The notes under the pieces were generated by a model. The model saw nothing but the letters and a program-made list of their open reading frames with translations. It did not search any database and was not told the origin of the DNA. Of a DNA stretch of 64,000 nucleotides, positions 35,596 through 44,894 are shown piece after piece. The stretch's first letter is position 1. Each line of letters begins with the position of its first letter. Position numbers and translations under genes: made by a program. This DNA is from Sphingomonas lacusdianchii. Its GTDB lineage: Bacteria; Pseudomonadota; Alphaproteobacteria; Sphingomonadales; Sphingomonadaceae. The stretch spans positions 1 through 64,000 of the forward strand of contig NZ_JAKRET010000010.1 in assembly GCF_022664395.1 (NCBI RefSeq), read 5' to 3'.

Positions 35596-38177
35596 GCATC
35601 CTCCTCGCCCTGCTTGCCGGCGCGGCCGAACCCGACCCGCAGATCGCCGCGACCATCGCCGCGATGACGCCTGCGGAAAAGGCGGCGCAACTGCAAAGCA
35701 CGGCGCCGGCGCAGGGCGATGTCCTGCCCGCCTATGACTATTGGAACGAGGCGCTGCACGGCTTGGCACGCAACGGTGTCGCCACCGTCTTTCCGCAGGC
35801 GATCGGCCTCGCCGCGACGTGGGACGCGCCACTGATGGAGCGGATCGGCACCGTCGTCTCGACCGAGGCGCGCGCCAAATATAATGCGCTGCCGGGCAAG
35901 AACCGGCGCCGCTATGAGGGGCTGACCATCTGGTCGCCCAACATCAACATCTTCCGCGATCCGCGCTGGGGTCGCGGGATGGAAACCTATGGCGAGGATC
36001 CGGTGCTGACCGGCGCGCTGGCAGTGGGTTACGTCCGTGGCCTGCAAGGGCCGGACCCGCTGCAACCCCGCGTCATCGCCACGCCCAAGCATCTGGTGGC
36101 GCATAGCGGGCCGGAGGCGGGGCGCGACGCGTTCAGCGTGCAGACCGCGCCCTATGACATGGAGGCGACCTACCTCCCCGCCTTCCGCCGCGCACTGACC
36201 GAGGGGAAGGCGCAATCGGTGATGTGCGCCTATAACGGTGTGCATGGCGTGCCGGTGTGCGCCGCCGACTGGCTGCTCAACCAGCGTATCCGCCGCGACT
36301 GGGGGTGGAACGGGCTGGTCGTCTCGGACTGCGACGCGATCGGCAATATCGCCCATTATCAGCGCTATGCCCTCGACAACGCCGCCGGCTCCGCCGCCGC
36401 GATCAATGCCGGCATGGACCTGAATTGCGGCTCGGCCTATGCTGCGTTGCCCAAAGCGCTCGAACGCGGGCTGACCACGCAGGCCGTCATCGACCGCGCG
36501 CTGGAACGGACGTTCGAAGCCCGTAAGCGCCTCGGCGACGCGTTCGGTGCGAAAAGCCGCTGGGATTCGATCCCGGCCAGCGCGCTCCACACCCCCGCCA
36601 ACCGTGCGCTGGCGCTGGAGGCGGCGCGCAAGTCGCTGGTCCTGCTCCAGAACAACGGCGTCCTGCCATTGAAGCGCGGCGCGAAGATCGCGGTCGTCGG
36701 CCCCAATGCCGACAGCCTCGACGTGCTGGAGGCCAATTACAACGGCACCTCGGCCGATCCGGTCACTCCGCTCCACGGCCTGACCGATCGCTTCGCCGTC
36801 ACCTATGCACAGGGGTCGACACTGGCGGAAGGCGTCCCCCTCCCCGTCCCCCAGACCGCGTTCGGATCGGGGCTGAAGGCCGAATATTTCGCCGATCCCG
36901 CGATGACCGGCACCCCGGCGCTGACCCGCACCGACCGCACCATCGATTTCAACTGGGCACGCACCAGCCCTGCCGCGAACCTTCCGGTGAACCGCTACGG
37001 CGTGCGCTGGACCGGCACGCTGACTCCGCCGGGGCCGGGTCGCTACACGCTGCGCATCGACATCAACCGCTGCTGGGACAAATGCTCGGGGCGTGACGCT
37101 GTGAAGCTGTGGGTGGATGGCAAGGACGTGCTGAGCGCCACCGGTACCGCCGCCGCCGTCGAAGGCGCGGCCAACGACAGCAAGTCCGAACGGATGGAGG
37201 CGACGCTCGACTTCGCCGACGCCTCGCCCAAGCCCTTCCGCCTCGACCTGACCCATGCCAGCACCGACGACAGCATCCGCCTGACGTGGATTGCCCCCGC
37301 CGATCCGCAGCGGGCACAAGCCGTCGCCGCCGCCCGCAATGCCGATGCGGTGGTCGCGTTCGTCGGCCTGTCCCCGGCGGTCGAGGGCGAGGCGCTGCGC
37401 CTCGAAGTCGCCGGCTTCTCGGGCGGCGACCGCACCGACATCGCGCTGCCACAGGCGCAACAGCAACTGCTCGAAGCGGTCAAGGCGAGCGCCAAGCCGC
37501 TGATCGTCGTCCTCCTGTCGGGCAGCGCCGTCGCGATGGAATGGGCCAAAGCCCATGCCGATGCGATCGTCGCCGGCTGGTATCCGGGCGAGGTCGGCGG
37601 CACCGCCATCGCCGATGTGCTCGACGGCACGACCAACCCGTCGGGCCGCCTGCCGGTCACCTTCTATGCGAAGACGAGCGACCTGCCCGCCTTCGTCGAC
37701 TATAATATGAAGGGCCGGACCTATCGCTATTTCGACGGCCACCCGCTCTGGGGGTTCGGCCATGGTCTCAGCTACACCAGCTATGCCTATGCCGATGCCA
37801 AGGCCCCCGCGACCCTGACCGCCGGCCAGCCGCTCACCGTCACCGCCCGTATCACCAACACCGGCAAACGCGCCGGTGAGGAAGTCGCACAGGCCTATCT
37901 GATCGCGCCCGACAATCTCAACAAGATCGGCGCGTGGAACGACCCCGTCCTGCGCCACAGCCTCGTCGCCTTCCAACGCGTCGCGCTGAAGCCCGGACAG
38001 GCGAAGACGGTGACCTTCACCCTCGACCCGCGCCTGCTCAGCACCGTCTCGCTCGACGGCACCCGCGCGGTGCGGCCCGGTAGCTACCGTCTGTTCATCG
38101 GCGGCGGCCAGCCGGGCGACACGACCGGACAGGAAGTCGCCTTCACCATCACCGGCACGCAGGAGTTGCCGAAATGA
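35592..38177 (+). CDS. GH3 glycosidase with inserted PA14 domain, likely beta-xylosidase
   Basis: An 861-residue GH3 enzyme. The TIM barrel (about 20-320) has GLTIWSPNINIFRDPRWGRG and the nucleophile Asp246 in GLVVSDCDAIGN; the SDCDA form is usual for the xylosidase branch. A PA14 domain (about 427-570, GLKAEYFADPAMTG, GRYTLRIDINRC) is inserted in the second domain, which resumes with NADAVVAFVGLSPAVEGE, and a fibronectin-like domain ends the protein (about 735-855). The start is GTG 35592 overlapping the previous stop. As I recall, a GH3 enzyme (NixI) removes the plant-type beta-1,2-xylose in the Xanthomonas N-glycan cluster; that role here is inference, and beta-glucosidase remains possible. 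Confidence 0.85.
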   Translation: MSILLALLAGAAEPDPQIAATIAAMTPAEKAAQLQSTAPAQGDVLPAYDYWNEALHGLARNGVATVFPQAIGLAATWDAPLMERIGTVVSTEARAKYNALPGKNRRRYEGLTIWSPNINIFRDPRWGRGMETYGEDPVLTGALAVGYVRGLQGPDPLQPRVIATPKHLVAHSGPEAGRDAFSVQTAPYDMEATYLPAFRRALTEGKAQSVMCAYNGVHGVPVCAADWLLNQRIRRDWGWNGLVVSDCDAIGNIAHYQRYALDNAAGSAAAINAGMDLNCGSAYAALPKALERGLTTQAVIDRALERTFEARKRLGDAFGAKSRWDSIPASALHTPANRALALEAARKSLVLLQNNGVLPLKRGAKIAVVGPNADSLDVLEANYNGTSADPVTPLHGLTDRFAVTYAQGSTLAEGVPLPVPQTAFGSGLKAEYFADPAMTGTPALTRTDRTIDFNWARTSPAANLPVNRYGVRWTGTLTPPGPGRYTLRIDINRCWDKCSGRDAVKLWVDGKDVLSATGTAAAVEGAANDSKSERMEATLDFADASPKPFRLDLTHASTDDSIRLTWIAPADPQRAQAVAAARNADAVVAFVGLSPAVEGEALRLEVAGFSGGDRTDIALPQAQQQLLEAVKASAKPLIVVLLSGSAVAMEWAKAHADAIVAGWYPGEVGGTAIADVLDGTTNPSGRLPVTFYAKTSDLPAFVDYNMKGRTYRYFDGHPLWGFGHGLSYTSYAYADAKAPATLTAGQPLTVTARITNTGKRAGEEVAQAYLIAPDNLNKIGAWNDPVLRHSLVAFQRVALKPGQAKTVTFTLDPRLLSTVSLDGTRAVRPGSYRLFIGGGQPGDTTGQEVAFTITGTQELPK

Positions 38178-40468
38178 CCATGTTCTCGCGTCGCGCCCTG
38201 CTCGGCGGCACCGCCGCGCTGGCGCTGGTCGATGCACTCCCCGTCGGCGCAGCCGGCACCGCCCCCGCCAGGCCCGACCTGTTCATCGGCACCGGCGGCG
38301 ACGGCCATACCTTTCCCGGCGCGACCATGCCGTTCGGGATGGTCCAGCTCTCCCCCGATACCGATACCGCGCGCTGGGCGACCTGTTCGGGCTATCACAA
38401 GGGCGACGGCTCGATCCTCGGCTTCAGCCATACCCATTTGTCGGGCACCGGCATCGGCGACATGCTCGACGTGCTGGTCGTGCCGACGCGTGGGGCCGTG
38501 CTGCTCGACGGCGGCCCGCTCGACGATCCCGACAAGGGCTATCGCCAGCGCTACAAGGACGAGGTCGCCGAACCCGGCTATTACGCCGTCACCCTCGAAA
38601 GCGGGGTGCGCGCCGAACTGACCGTGACCGACCGCACCGGCATCCAGCGCCATCGCTTCCCCGCCGGCCCCGGCCATATCCTGATCGACCTGTCGCATCT
38701 GGTGATGGAGGGGCCAAACCAGTCGCCCTATATCGACGAAGCCGCGCTCTCGCTCGAAGCCGATGGCACCCTGACCGGCACCCGCCGCGTCTTCCGCTGG
38801 GCGAAGGGCCGCCGCATCTACTTCGCGATGCAGCTGTCGCGCAAACCCGACCGCATTGAATTCTTCGGCGATAACGACACCGCCGCCGGCAACCGGGGCG
38901 TCACCGGCAAGCGCCTGAAAGCGGTGCTCCATTACGACAATGCCGGCGCCGCGCCGATCGTGATCCGCACCGGCATCTCGGCGGTCGACATCGCAGGCGC
39001 CAAGGCCAACCTCACCGCCGAAGCGAAGCACTGGGACTTCGACCGCTACGCCCGCGCCGCCCGCTCGGCATGGGCAAGCGAACTCGACCTGATCCGGTTC
39101 GAAGGGGGCACGCCGCAACAGCGCACCGTCGCCGCATCGGCGCTCTACCACGCCTCGATCGGCCCGACGCTCTTCTCCGACGTGGACGGCCGCTATGTCG
39201 GCCTCGACCGCCGGACGCACACAGTCCCGCGCGGCGAGCAGGCCTACAGCGCCTATTCGCTCTGGGACACCTATCGCGCCTTCCACCCGCTCCAGACGCT
39301 GATCCGCCCGGCGCGGACACAGACCTTCGTCCGCGACCTGATCCGCCAGACGCAGCAAAGCCCCTATGGCCCGCCCGTCTGGCCGCTACAGGGGGTGGAG
39401 ACTGGCTGCATGATCGGCTGGCACGCCGTGCCCGTAATGGCCGAAGCCCGCGCGAAAGGCATCGCCGCCGACTATGCCGCCGCATGGGGCGGCGTACGCA
39501 AGCGTTCGTTCGACTGGTCGACGCCCAACCTCGACAACAGCATCGGCGTACGCGCCTATGACGAACTCGGCTATGCGCCCGCCGACCGCATCTTCGAAAG
39601 CGTGTCGAAGACGCTCGAATTTTCCTATGACGACTATGCCGGCGCCTACATCGCCGATGCGGCGGGCGATGCCGCCGGCGCGGCGCGCCTACGCAAGCGG
39701 TCGGGCAACTGGCGCAACGTGTTCGACGCGAAGATCGGCTTCGCCCGCGGTCGGATGGCCGATGGCAGCTGGGCCGAACCCTATGCCCCCAATGCGCTCG
39801 GCCATTCGAAGAAATGGCGCGATTTCACCGAAAGCAATGGCTGGCAGGCGACCTTCCTCAACCAGCATGACGTCCATGGGCTGATCGCGGCGATGGGCGG
39901 CGATGCCGCGTTCGAGGCGAAGCTCGACGGGCTGTTCACCGCCTCCTCCGAACTCCCCGCCGACGCCCCGCCCGATATTTCGGGGCTGGTCGGGCAATAT
40001 GCGCATGGCAACGAACCCAGCCACCATGTCGCCTATCTGTATGCCTATTGCGGCGCGCCCTATAAGACTCAGGCGATGGTCCGCCGCCTGCTGACCGAAA
40101 TGTATCACGACCGCCCCGACGGCATCATCGGCAATGACGATTGCGGGCAGATGAGCGCATGGTACCTCCTGTCCGCGCTCGGCTTCTATCCGGTCGATCC
40201 GGTCAGCGCGACCTATGTGCTGGGCAGCCCGCTGTTCGACCGCGCGACGGTACAGGTCGGGGCTGGCCGCAAACTGATCGTCGAGGCGCGCGGCAACGCC
40301 CCCGACCGCCCCTATGTCCGCAGCGTCACCTGGAACGGCCGCCCCTGGAACAGAAGCTGGATCGCGCATGCCGATCTGGTGAAGGGCGGACGGCTGGTGT
40401 TCGACATGGCCGCCGAACCGAACAAGGCATTCGGCCGCGCGCCGCAGGACCGCCCGGGCGCCAAGTGA
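38174..40468 (+). CDS. Alpha-mannosidase, GH92
   Basis: A 764-residue calcium-dependent GH92 enzyme that removes alpha-linked mannose, mainly from N-glycans. A twin-arginine-like signal (SRRALLGGTAALALVDALPVG) is followed by the N-terminal beta domain (GTGGDGHTFPGATMPFGMVQ about 39-58), YSAYSLWDTYRAFHPL, and the two most diagnostic blocks: YAHGNEPSHHVAYLYAY (about 608) and GNDDCGQMSAWYLLSALGF (about 652). Family work places the general acid in the first and the base in the second. ATG 38174 overlaps the GH3 stop by ATGA. Linkage (1,2, 1,3 or 1,6) cannot be told from sequence. Confidence 0.94.
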   Translation: MTMFSRRALLGGTAALALVDALPVGAAGTAPARPDLFIGTGGDGHTFPGATMPFGMVQLSPDTDTARWATCSGYHKGDGSILGFSHTHLSGTGIGDMLDVLVVPTRGAVLLDGGPLDDPDKGYRQRYKDEVAEPGYYAVTLESGVRAELTVTDRTGIQRHRFPAGPGHILIDLSHLVMEGPNQSPYIDEAALSLEADGTLTGTRRVFRWAKGRRIYFAMQLSRKPDRIEFFGDNDTAAGNRGVTGKRLKAVLHYDNAGAAPIVIRTGISAVDIAGAKANLTAEAKHWDFDRYARAARSAWASELDLIRFEGGTPQQRTVAASALYHASIGPTLFSDVDGRYVGLDRRTHTVPRGEQAYSAYSLWDTYRAFHPLQTLIRPARTQTFVRDLIRQTQQSPYGPPVWPLQGVETGCMIGWHAVPVMAEARAKGIAADYAAAWGGVRKRSFDWSTPNLDNSIGVRAYDELGYAPADRIFESVSKTLEFSYDDYAGAYIADAAGDAAGAARLRKRSGNWRNVFDAKIGFARGRMADGSWAEPYAPNALGHSKKWRDFTESNGWQATFLNQHDVHGLIAAMGGDAAFEAKLDGLFTASSELPADAPPDISGLVGQYAHGNEPSHHVAYLYAYCGAPYKTQAMVRRLLTEMYHDRPDGIIGNDDCGQMSAWYLLSALGFYPVDPVSATYVLGSPLFDRATVQVGAGRKLIVEARGNAPDRPYVRSVTWNGRPWNRSWIAHADLVKGGRLVFDMAAEPNKAFGRAPQDRPGAK

Positions 40469-42819
40469 TTCTCGCCACGCTCCTCGCCACTGCCGCGCCG
40501 CTGACAGTACCGCTCGATGCCGCCTGCGTCGTCGGCACCGATCCGGCGGCGCAGGTGCTGCGCGAGCGGCTCGCCGAGCGCGGCGCATCCTGCCCCTCCC
40601 CGACCAATCCCACCGGCCCCAAACCGTCGCCCCAGCGCAGGCTGGGGCCTCCCCCGGCTCCTGTCCCGCCCGAAAACCAGGAGATCCCAACCTCCGCTGG
40701 GATGACGCCCGTGGCGATCAAATTCATATCGGCAAGGCTCGCCCCCGAATCCTTCGCCATCACCACCAGTCGCCACGCCATCACCATCCGCGCCGCGACC
40801 ACCCGCGCCCGCCTGTTCGCCGCCGGCTGGCTGCTGCGCCACCTCGACAACCTCGCCCTCACCGCCCCGACCTACATCGCCGAAGCCCCCGCGATGGCGA
40901 TCCGCGGTACCCAGATCGGCTACCGCGCCAAGAACAACAGCTACGATGCATGGACGGTCGCCATGCTCACCCGCCGGATCGAGGATTTCGCGCTGCTGGG
41001 CGGCAACCGCATCCAGTTCGTCGCGCCCGTGTCCGACGATGCCGCCACCTCGCCGCTATCGCCGCTGCCCGCCACCGAAACGCTGGTCGCGGTCGCGGCG
41101 GCCACCCATCGCCTCGGCCTCGACGTCGCGCTCTTCTACCCGCTGCTGCGCGATTACGACAAAGCCGGAGCCGCACAGGCCGAAGTCGCCGACTTCACCA
41201 CCCTCGCCGCGAAGCTGCCCGCCCTCGACGCGCTCTACATCCCCGGCGGCGATCCCGGCCATACCGCGCCCGACCGGCTGTTCCCGGTGGCCGAACGCAT
41301 CGCCGCCGCGCTGCGCCAACGTTTCGTGCACGCCGAAGTGCTGCTGTCGACGCAAGGGTTCGACGCCGCCGGCCTGAACGCCTTCCACGCACAACTCGCG
41401 CGAAACCCGCGCTGGCTGACCGCGATCTTCGTCGGCCCGCAGACCCGCGACAGCATCGCCGAGCATCGCCGCCGCATCGCCGGCCGCTTCCCCATCGAAA
41501 CCTACCCAGACACCGCGCATACCATGCACGCGCAATTCCCGATCCCCGACTGGCACCCGGCCTTCGCGCTCACCGAAGGGCGCGAACCGGTCAACCCGCG
41601 CCCCGCCGCGACGACGCGCATCTTCGCCTATCTCGCCCCCGGCACGCGCGGCTTCGTGACCTATAGCGAAGGGGTCAATGACGACTGGAACGTCAGCCAA
41701 TGGTTTCGCCTCGGCTGGAACCCGGCAACGCCCGCCACCGACATCGCTGCCGACTATGCCCGCATGTTCGTCGGCGACCATCGGTTCGCTGCCATACCCG
41801 AAGCGCTCGAAGGAAACTGGCGCGGCGACCCGTCGGCCAATGCCGGGATCGACGCCACCGCCCGGCTGGTCGCCGATCTTCGCCCCGCGCCATGGGCCGA
41901 CTGGCGCATCGACCTCTACCGCTACCGCGCCACCTACGACGCGCTGGTCCGCCACCGCCTGATCGCCGCCAAGGCCAATGAAGGCGAGGCACGCTGGACG
42001 CTGCGGCAGGCCCCGGCGATCGGTGCGGAGGCTACCGTCGCCGCCGCCCGCTTCGCCTATGCCCGCCCCGAACCGGCGATCGTCGCCCCGCTGCGGGCCG
42101 ATCTGATCGCGATCGCCGATCGGCTATGGGATCGCGCCCGGATGCAGCTGTCGGTGCCGCGCCACGGCGCCTCCAACTGGGAACGCGGTGCCAATCTCGA
42201 CCGCGCCGATATCGAACTGAACGACCGCAATGTCGCCGAGGCGGAGATGGCCGAGGCGCTGACCCATCAAGACGCCGCCGCCCGGCTCGTTGCGATCGGC
42301 GACCCATGGCGCAGCCGCGACATGGCGATCTACGACGATCTCGGCGATCCGACCGCCGAACCGCATCTGGTGCGCGGCCCCGGTTTCGATGCCGACCCCC
42401 AATCGCTCGACAGCGCGATCGACGGCGTCGCCGACCATATCCCCGATCAGGGCTGGCGCATGGCCGATTTGAGCTATGCCGAGGGGCTGTACGAAACCCC
42501 CGTGCGCCTGTCCTATTCCGGGCTGGAGCGGGGTCGCCGCTACCGCCTGGTCGCGCGCTGGGCGGGGGAGGGCTATGCGCTGCCGATGCGGCTGACCGGC
42601 GACGGCGTCGAGCTCCACGGTTTCCGCGCGCGCAACGGCGAGCGCGAGACGGTGGAAACCGCCATCCCGCAAAGCCTGACCGCCGATGGCGCGCTGACCC
42701 TCGAATGGCATCGCCCGCCGGGCGTCGGCGGCGGCGGGCGCGGTCATCAGATCGCGCAGACCTGGCTGATCCCCGAACCCCTTGTCCCCGAATCAAACGC
42801 ACCCGGAGCAGAGCAATGA
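40465..42819 (+). CDS. Unassigned glycosidase candidate: GH20b-like domain plus TIM barrel
   Basis: A 784-residue exported protein. A short signal (VILATLLATAAP) leads to a GH20b-like alpha/beta domain (about 20-130, TTSRHAITIRAATTRARLFAAGWLLRHL), the zincin-like fold found before several glycosidase barrels. A barrel (about 145-480) follows with RGTQIGYRAKNNSYDAW, ALYIPGGDPGHTAP, THMHAQFPIPDW-like AHTMHAQFPIPDW and FVTYSEGVNDDWN, then a helical region and a beta C-terminal domain. I recognise a recurrent family in glycan loci but no assigned activity. GTG 40465 overlaps the GH92 stop; its own stop overlaps the fucosidase start. Residues about 52-82 are encoded by a palindromic repeat. Confidence 0.75.
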   Translation: MILATLLATAAPLTVPLDAACVVGTDPAAQVLRERLAERGASCPSPTNPTGPKPSPQRRLGPPPAPVPPENQEIPTSAGMTPVAIKFISARLAPESFAITTSRHAITIRAATTRARLFAAGWLLRHLDNLALTAPTYIAEAPAMAIRGTQIGYRAKNNSYDAWTVAMLTRRIEDFALLGGNRIQFVAPVSDDAATSPLSPLPATETLVAVAAATHRLGLDVALFYPLLRDYDKAGAAQAEVADFTTLAAKLPALDALYIPGGDPGHTAPDRLFPVAERIAAALRQRFVHAEVLLSTQGFDAAGLNAFHAQLARNPRWLTAIFVGPQTRDSIAEHRRRIAGRFPIETYPDTAHTMHAQFPIPDWHPAFALTEGREPVNPRPAATTRIFAYLAPGTRGFVTYSEGVNDDWNVSQWFRLGWNPATPATDIAADYARMFVGDHRFAAIPEALEGNWRGDPSANAGIDATARLVADLRPAPWADWRIDLYRYRATYDALVRHRLIAAKANEGEARWTLRQAPAIGAEATVAAARFAYARPEPAIVAPLRADLIAIADRLWDRARMQLSVPRHGASNWERGANLDRADIELNDRNVAEAEMAEALTHQDAAARLVAIGDPWRSRDMAIYDDLGDPTAEPHLVRGPGFDADPQSLDSAIDGVADHIPDQGWRMADLSYAEGLYETPVRLSYSGLERGRRYRLVARWAGEGYALPMRLTGDGVELHGFRARNGERETVETAIPQSLTADGALTLEWHRPPGVGGGGRGHQIAQTWLIPEPLVPESNAPGAEQ
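40628..40707. repeat. Palindromic repeat inserted in frame within a glycosidase gene
   Basis: Two hairpins, CCCCAGCGCAGGCTGGGG and ATCCCAACCTCCGCTGGGAT, joined by a linker and ending GACG. This is the two-arm layout of the intergenic elements here (compare 13865-13953 and the half copy at 3188). Unlike those it lies inside a coding frame, adding a Pro-rich loop (PQRRLGPPPAPVPPENQEIP) without breaking it. Confidence 0.75.
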
Positions 42820-44732
42820 AGTTTTCCCGCCGCAGCCTGATGGGCAGCAGCCTGATCGCCGGTGCCGCCGCCTGCACCCCGCGCGTGTCGCCCGTCGCGG
42901 CGGCCGGTGGCGGCGGCAACCGCGTCCTGCCCCCGGCATGGGGCGCGACGCCGTCGCCGCGCCAGCTCAGATGGCACGACCATCGCCAATACGGCTTCAT
43001 CCATTTCTCGATCAACACCTTCACCGACAAGGAATGGGGCTATGGCGACGAAGACCCCGCTTTGTTCAACCCGACCGACTTCGATCCCGATCAGATCGTC
43101 GCGGCGGCCAAGGCGGGCGAACTCACCGGCCTGATCCTGACCGCCAAGCATCATGACGGCTTCTGCCTGTGGCCGACGATGTTGACGGAGCATTGCATCC
43201 GCAATTCGCCCTATAAACAGGGGAAAGGCGACATTGTCGGCGAACTCGCGGCGGCATGCCGGCGCGGCGGTATCAACTTCGGCGTGTACCTGTCCCCATG
43301 GGACCGCAACCGCGCCGACTATGGTACGCCCAGCTACATCACCTATTACCGTGCCCAGCTGACCGAACTCTGCACCCGGTATGGCGAGTTGTTCGAAGTG
43401 TGGTTCGACGGCGCGAATGGTGGCGACGGCTATTATGGCGGCGCGCGCGAGACGCGGAAAATCGATGCGGTTCAATACTATAACTGGCCCTCGATCATCG
43501 CCTTGGTCCACGAACTGCAACCGAACGCCTGCACCTTCGATCCGCTGGGCGCCGATATCCGCTGGGTCGGGAACGAGGACGGCCACGCCGCCGACCCGTG
43601 CTGGCCGACCATGCCGAACCACCCCTATGACCAGACCGAAGGTAACACCGGCGTCCGCGGGGCCGAATTATGGTGGCCGGCGGAAACCAACGTCTCGATC
43701 CGGCCGGGCTGGTTCTACCATGCCGATGAGGATGCGCAGGTAAAATTACCCAGCAAAATCATGGAGATGTACAATGATTCGGTCGGTCATGGCACGACCT
43801 TCCACCTGAACCTGCCCCCCGATCGCCGGGGCCGGATCCACGACCGCGACGTCGCCAGCCTGACCGCCTTCGGCAACGCGCTACGTGCAACCTTTGGCAA
43901 CAACCAGGCCGATGGCGCGGTCGCCACCGCCAGCGCCGACCTGTCCGGCGCGTCGGCCAAATTCGTCAATGACGGCCGCCCCGACACCTTCTGGCTCGCC
44001 CCGCCGGAAGCGAAAAACGCCAGCCTTATCCTCGACATGCCGCCCGGCCGCAGCTTCGACACGATCCGGTTGCAGGAATGGCTGCCGCTGGGCCTGCGCG
44101 TCACCCGCTTCGCCATCGACGTGTCCGATGGCGGCGACCAGTGGACGACCGTCGCCGAAAAGGACATGGTCGGCCCGCAGCGCCTCGTACGCCTGCCTGC
44201 CCCGATCAGCCCCCGCCGCGTCCGCTTCCGCACCGTCGCCGCCGAAGCCGGTCCGGCGATCCGCGAATTCGCGCTGTTCCAGTCTGTTGCGCCGGTCGAC
44301 CTGCCCCCGCTGAAGGTCAGCGACGCGAGCATCGTCGACCGCACCGGCTGGAAGATCACCGCCGCCAGCGCGCCCGGCGGCGAAGCGATCCTCGACGCCA
44401 GCCCCCGCACCGCGTGGGTCAGTCCCGCGCCTGCGTCGCTGACGATCGACATGGGCCGCAGCGAGACACTCGCCGGCTTCACCCTGACCCCGACGCGCCA
44501 TGTCGATCCGCAGGCCGCCCCGCCGATGAAGTATCGCGTCGAAACCAGCGTCGATGGCAAGAGCTGGACGCCCGGCGGCGAAGGCGAGTTCCAGAACATC
44601 AACTACGCCCGCGCGACCCAGCGCCTGCCCTTCCCGAAAGCGCGGCCGGCCCGCTACCTCCGCTTCGCCTTCCCGCAACCGGCGGTGCCGGCGCCGGCAA
44701 TCGCGGTAGCGGAAATCGGCGCGTTCCGGTGA
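42816..44732 (+). CDS. Alpha-L-fucosidase, GH29 (B-type), lipoprotein
   Basis: A 638-residue GH29 enzyme. It has a twin-arginine plus lipobox leader (SRRSLMGSSLIAGAAAC, Cys 20), so it is probably membrane-anchored in the periplasm or on the surface. The barrel (about 45-360) has FIHFSINTFTDKEWGYG, LTAKHHDGFCLWP, LSPWDRNRADYG and the nucleophile Asp198 in EVWFDGANGG. This layout is of the subfamily active on alpha-1,3/1,4-fucose. Two discoidin/CBM32-like domains follow (about 365-490 and 505-638). ATG 42816 overlaps the previous stop. Substrate would be core alpha-1,3-fucose or Lewis-a fucose of plant glycans (inference). Confidence 0.92.
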   Translation: MKFSRRSLMGSSLIAGAAACTPRVSPVAAAGGGGNRVLPPAWGATPSPRQLRWHDHRQYGFIHFSINTFTDKEWGYGDEDPALFNPTDFDPDQIVAAAKAGELTGLILTAKHHDGFCLWPTMLTEHCIRNSPYKQGKGDIVGELAAACRRGGINFGVYLSPWDRNRADYGTPSYITYYRAQLTELCTRYGELFEVWFDGANGGDGYYGGARETRKIDAVQYYNWPSIIALVHELQPNACTFDPLGADIRWVGNEDGHAADPCWPTMPNHPYDQTEGNTGVRGAELWWPAETNVSIRPGWFYHADEDAQVKLPSKIMEMYNDSVGHGTTFHLNLPPDRRGRIHDRDVASLTAFGNALRATFGNNQADGAVATASADLSGASAKFVNDGRPDTFWLAPPEAKNASLILDMPPGRSFDTIRLQEWLPLGLRVTRFAIDVSDGGDQWTTVAEKDMVGPQRLVRLPAPISPRRVRFRTVAAEAGPAIREFALFQSVAPVDLPPLKVSDASIVDRTGWKITAASAPGGEAILDASPRTAWVSPAPASLTIDMGRSETLAGFTLTPTRHVDPQAAPPMKYRVETSVDGKSWTPGGEGEFQNINYARATQRLPFPKARPARYLRFAFPQPAVPAPAIAVAEIGAFR

Positions 44733-44759
44733 GGTAGCGCCCGTCCCCTCCATCACCAT

Positions 44760-44881
44760 CCGTTCGGTTCGAGCAGCTTCGAGCGAAGTCGAGAAGCGTC
44801 CGTCGAGAACGCAGCCGTTTGGGGCACCCCCTTCTCGACGACGGTTCTCGACAAGCTCGAACCTCCGCTCGAAGCGAACGG
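44760..44881. repeat. 122-bp palindrome-ended intergenic repeat
   Basis: Ends CCGTTCG ... CGAACGG with inner inverted segments (TTCGAGCGAAGTCGAGAAGC near the left, TTCTCGACAAGCTCGAACC on the right). The same end sequence and TCGA-rich core occur at 13443-13512. It separates the convergent fucosidase and beta-galactosidase genes. Confidence 0.75.
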
Positions 44882-44894
44882 AGGGGAACGGTCG

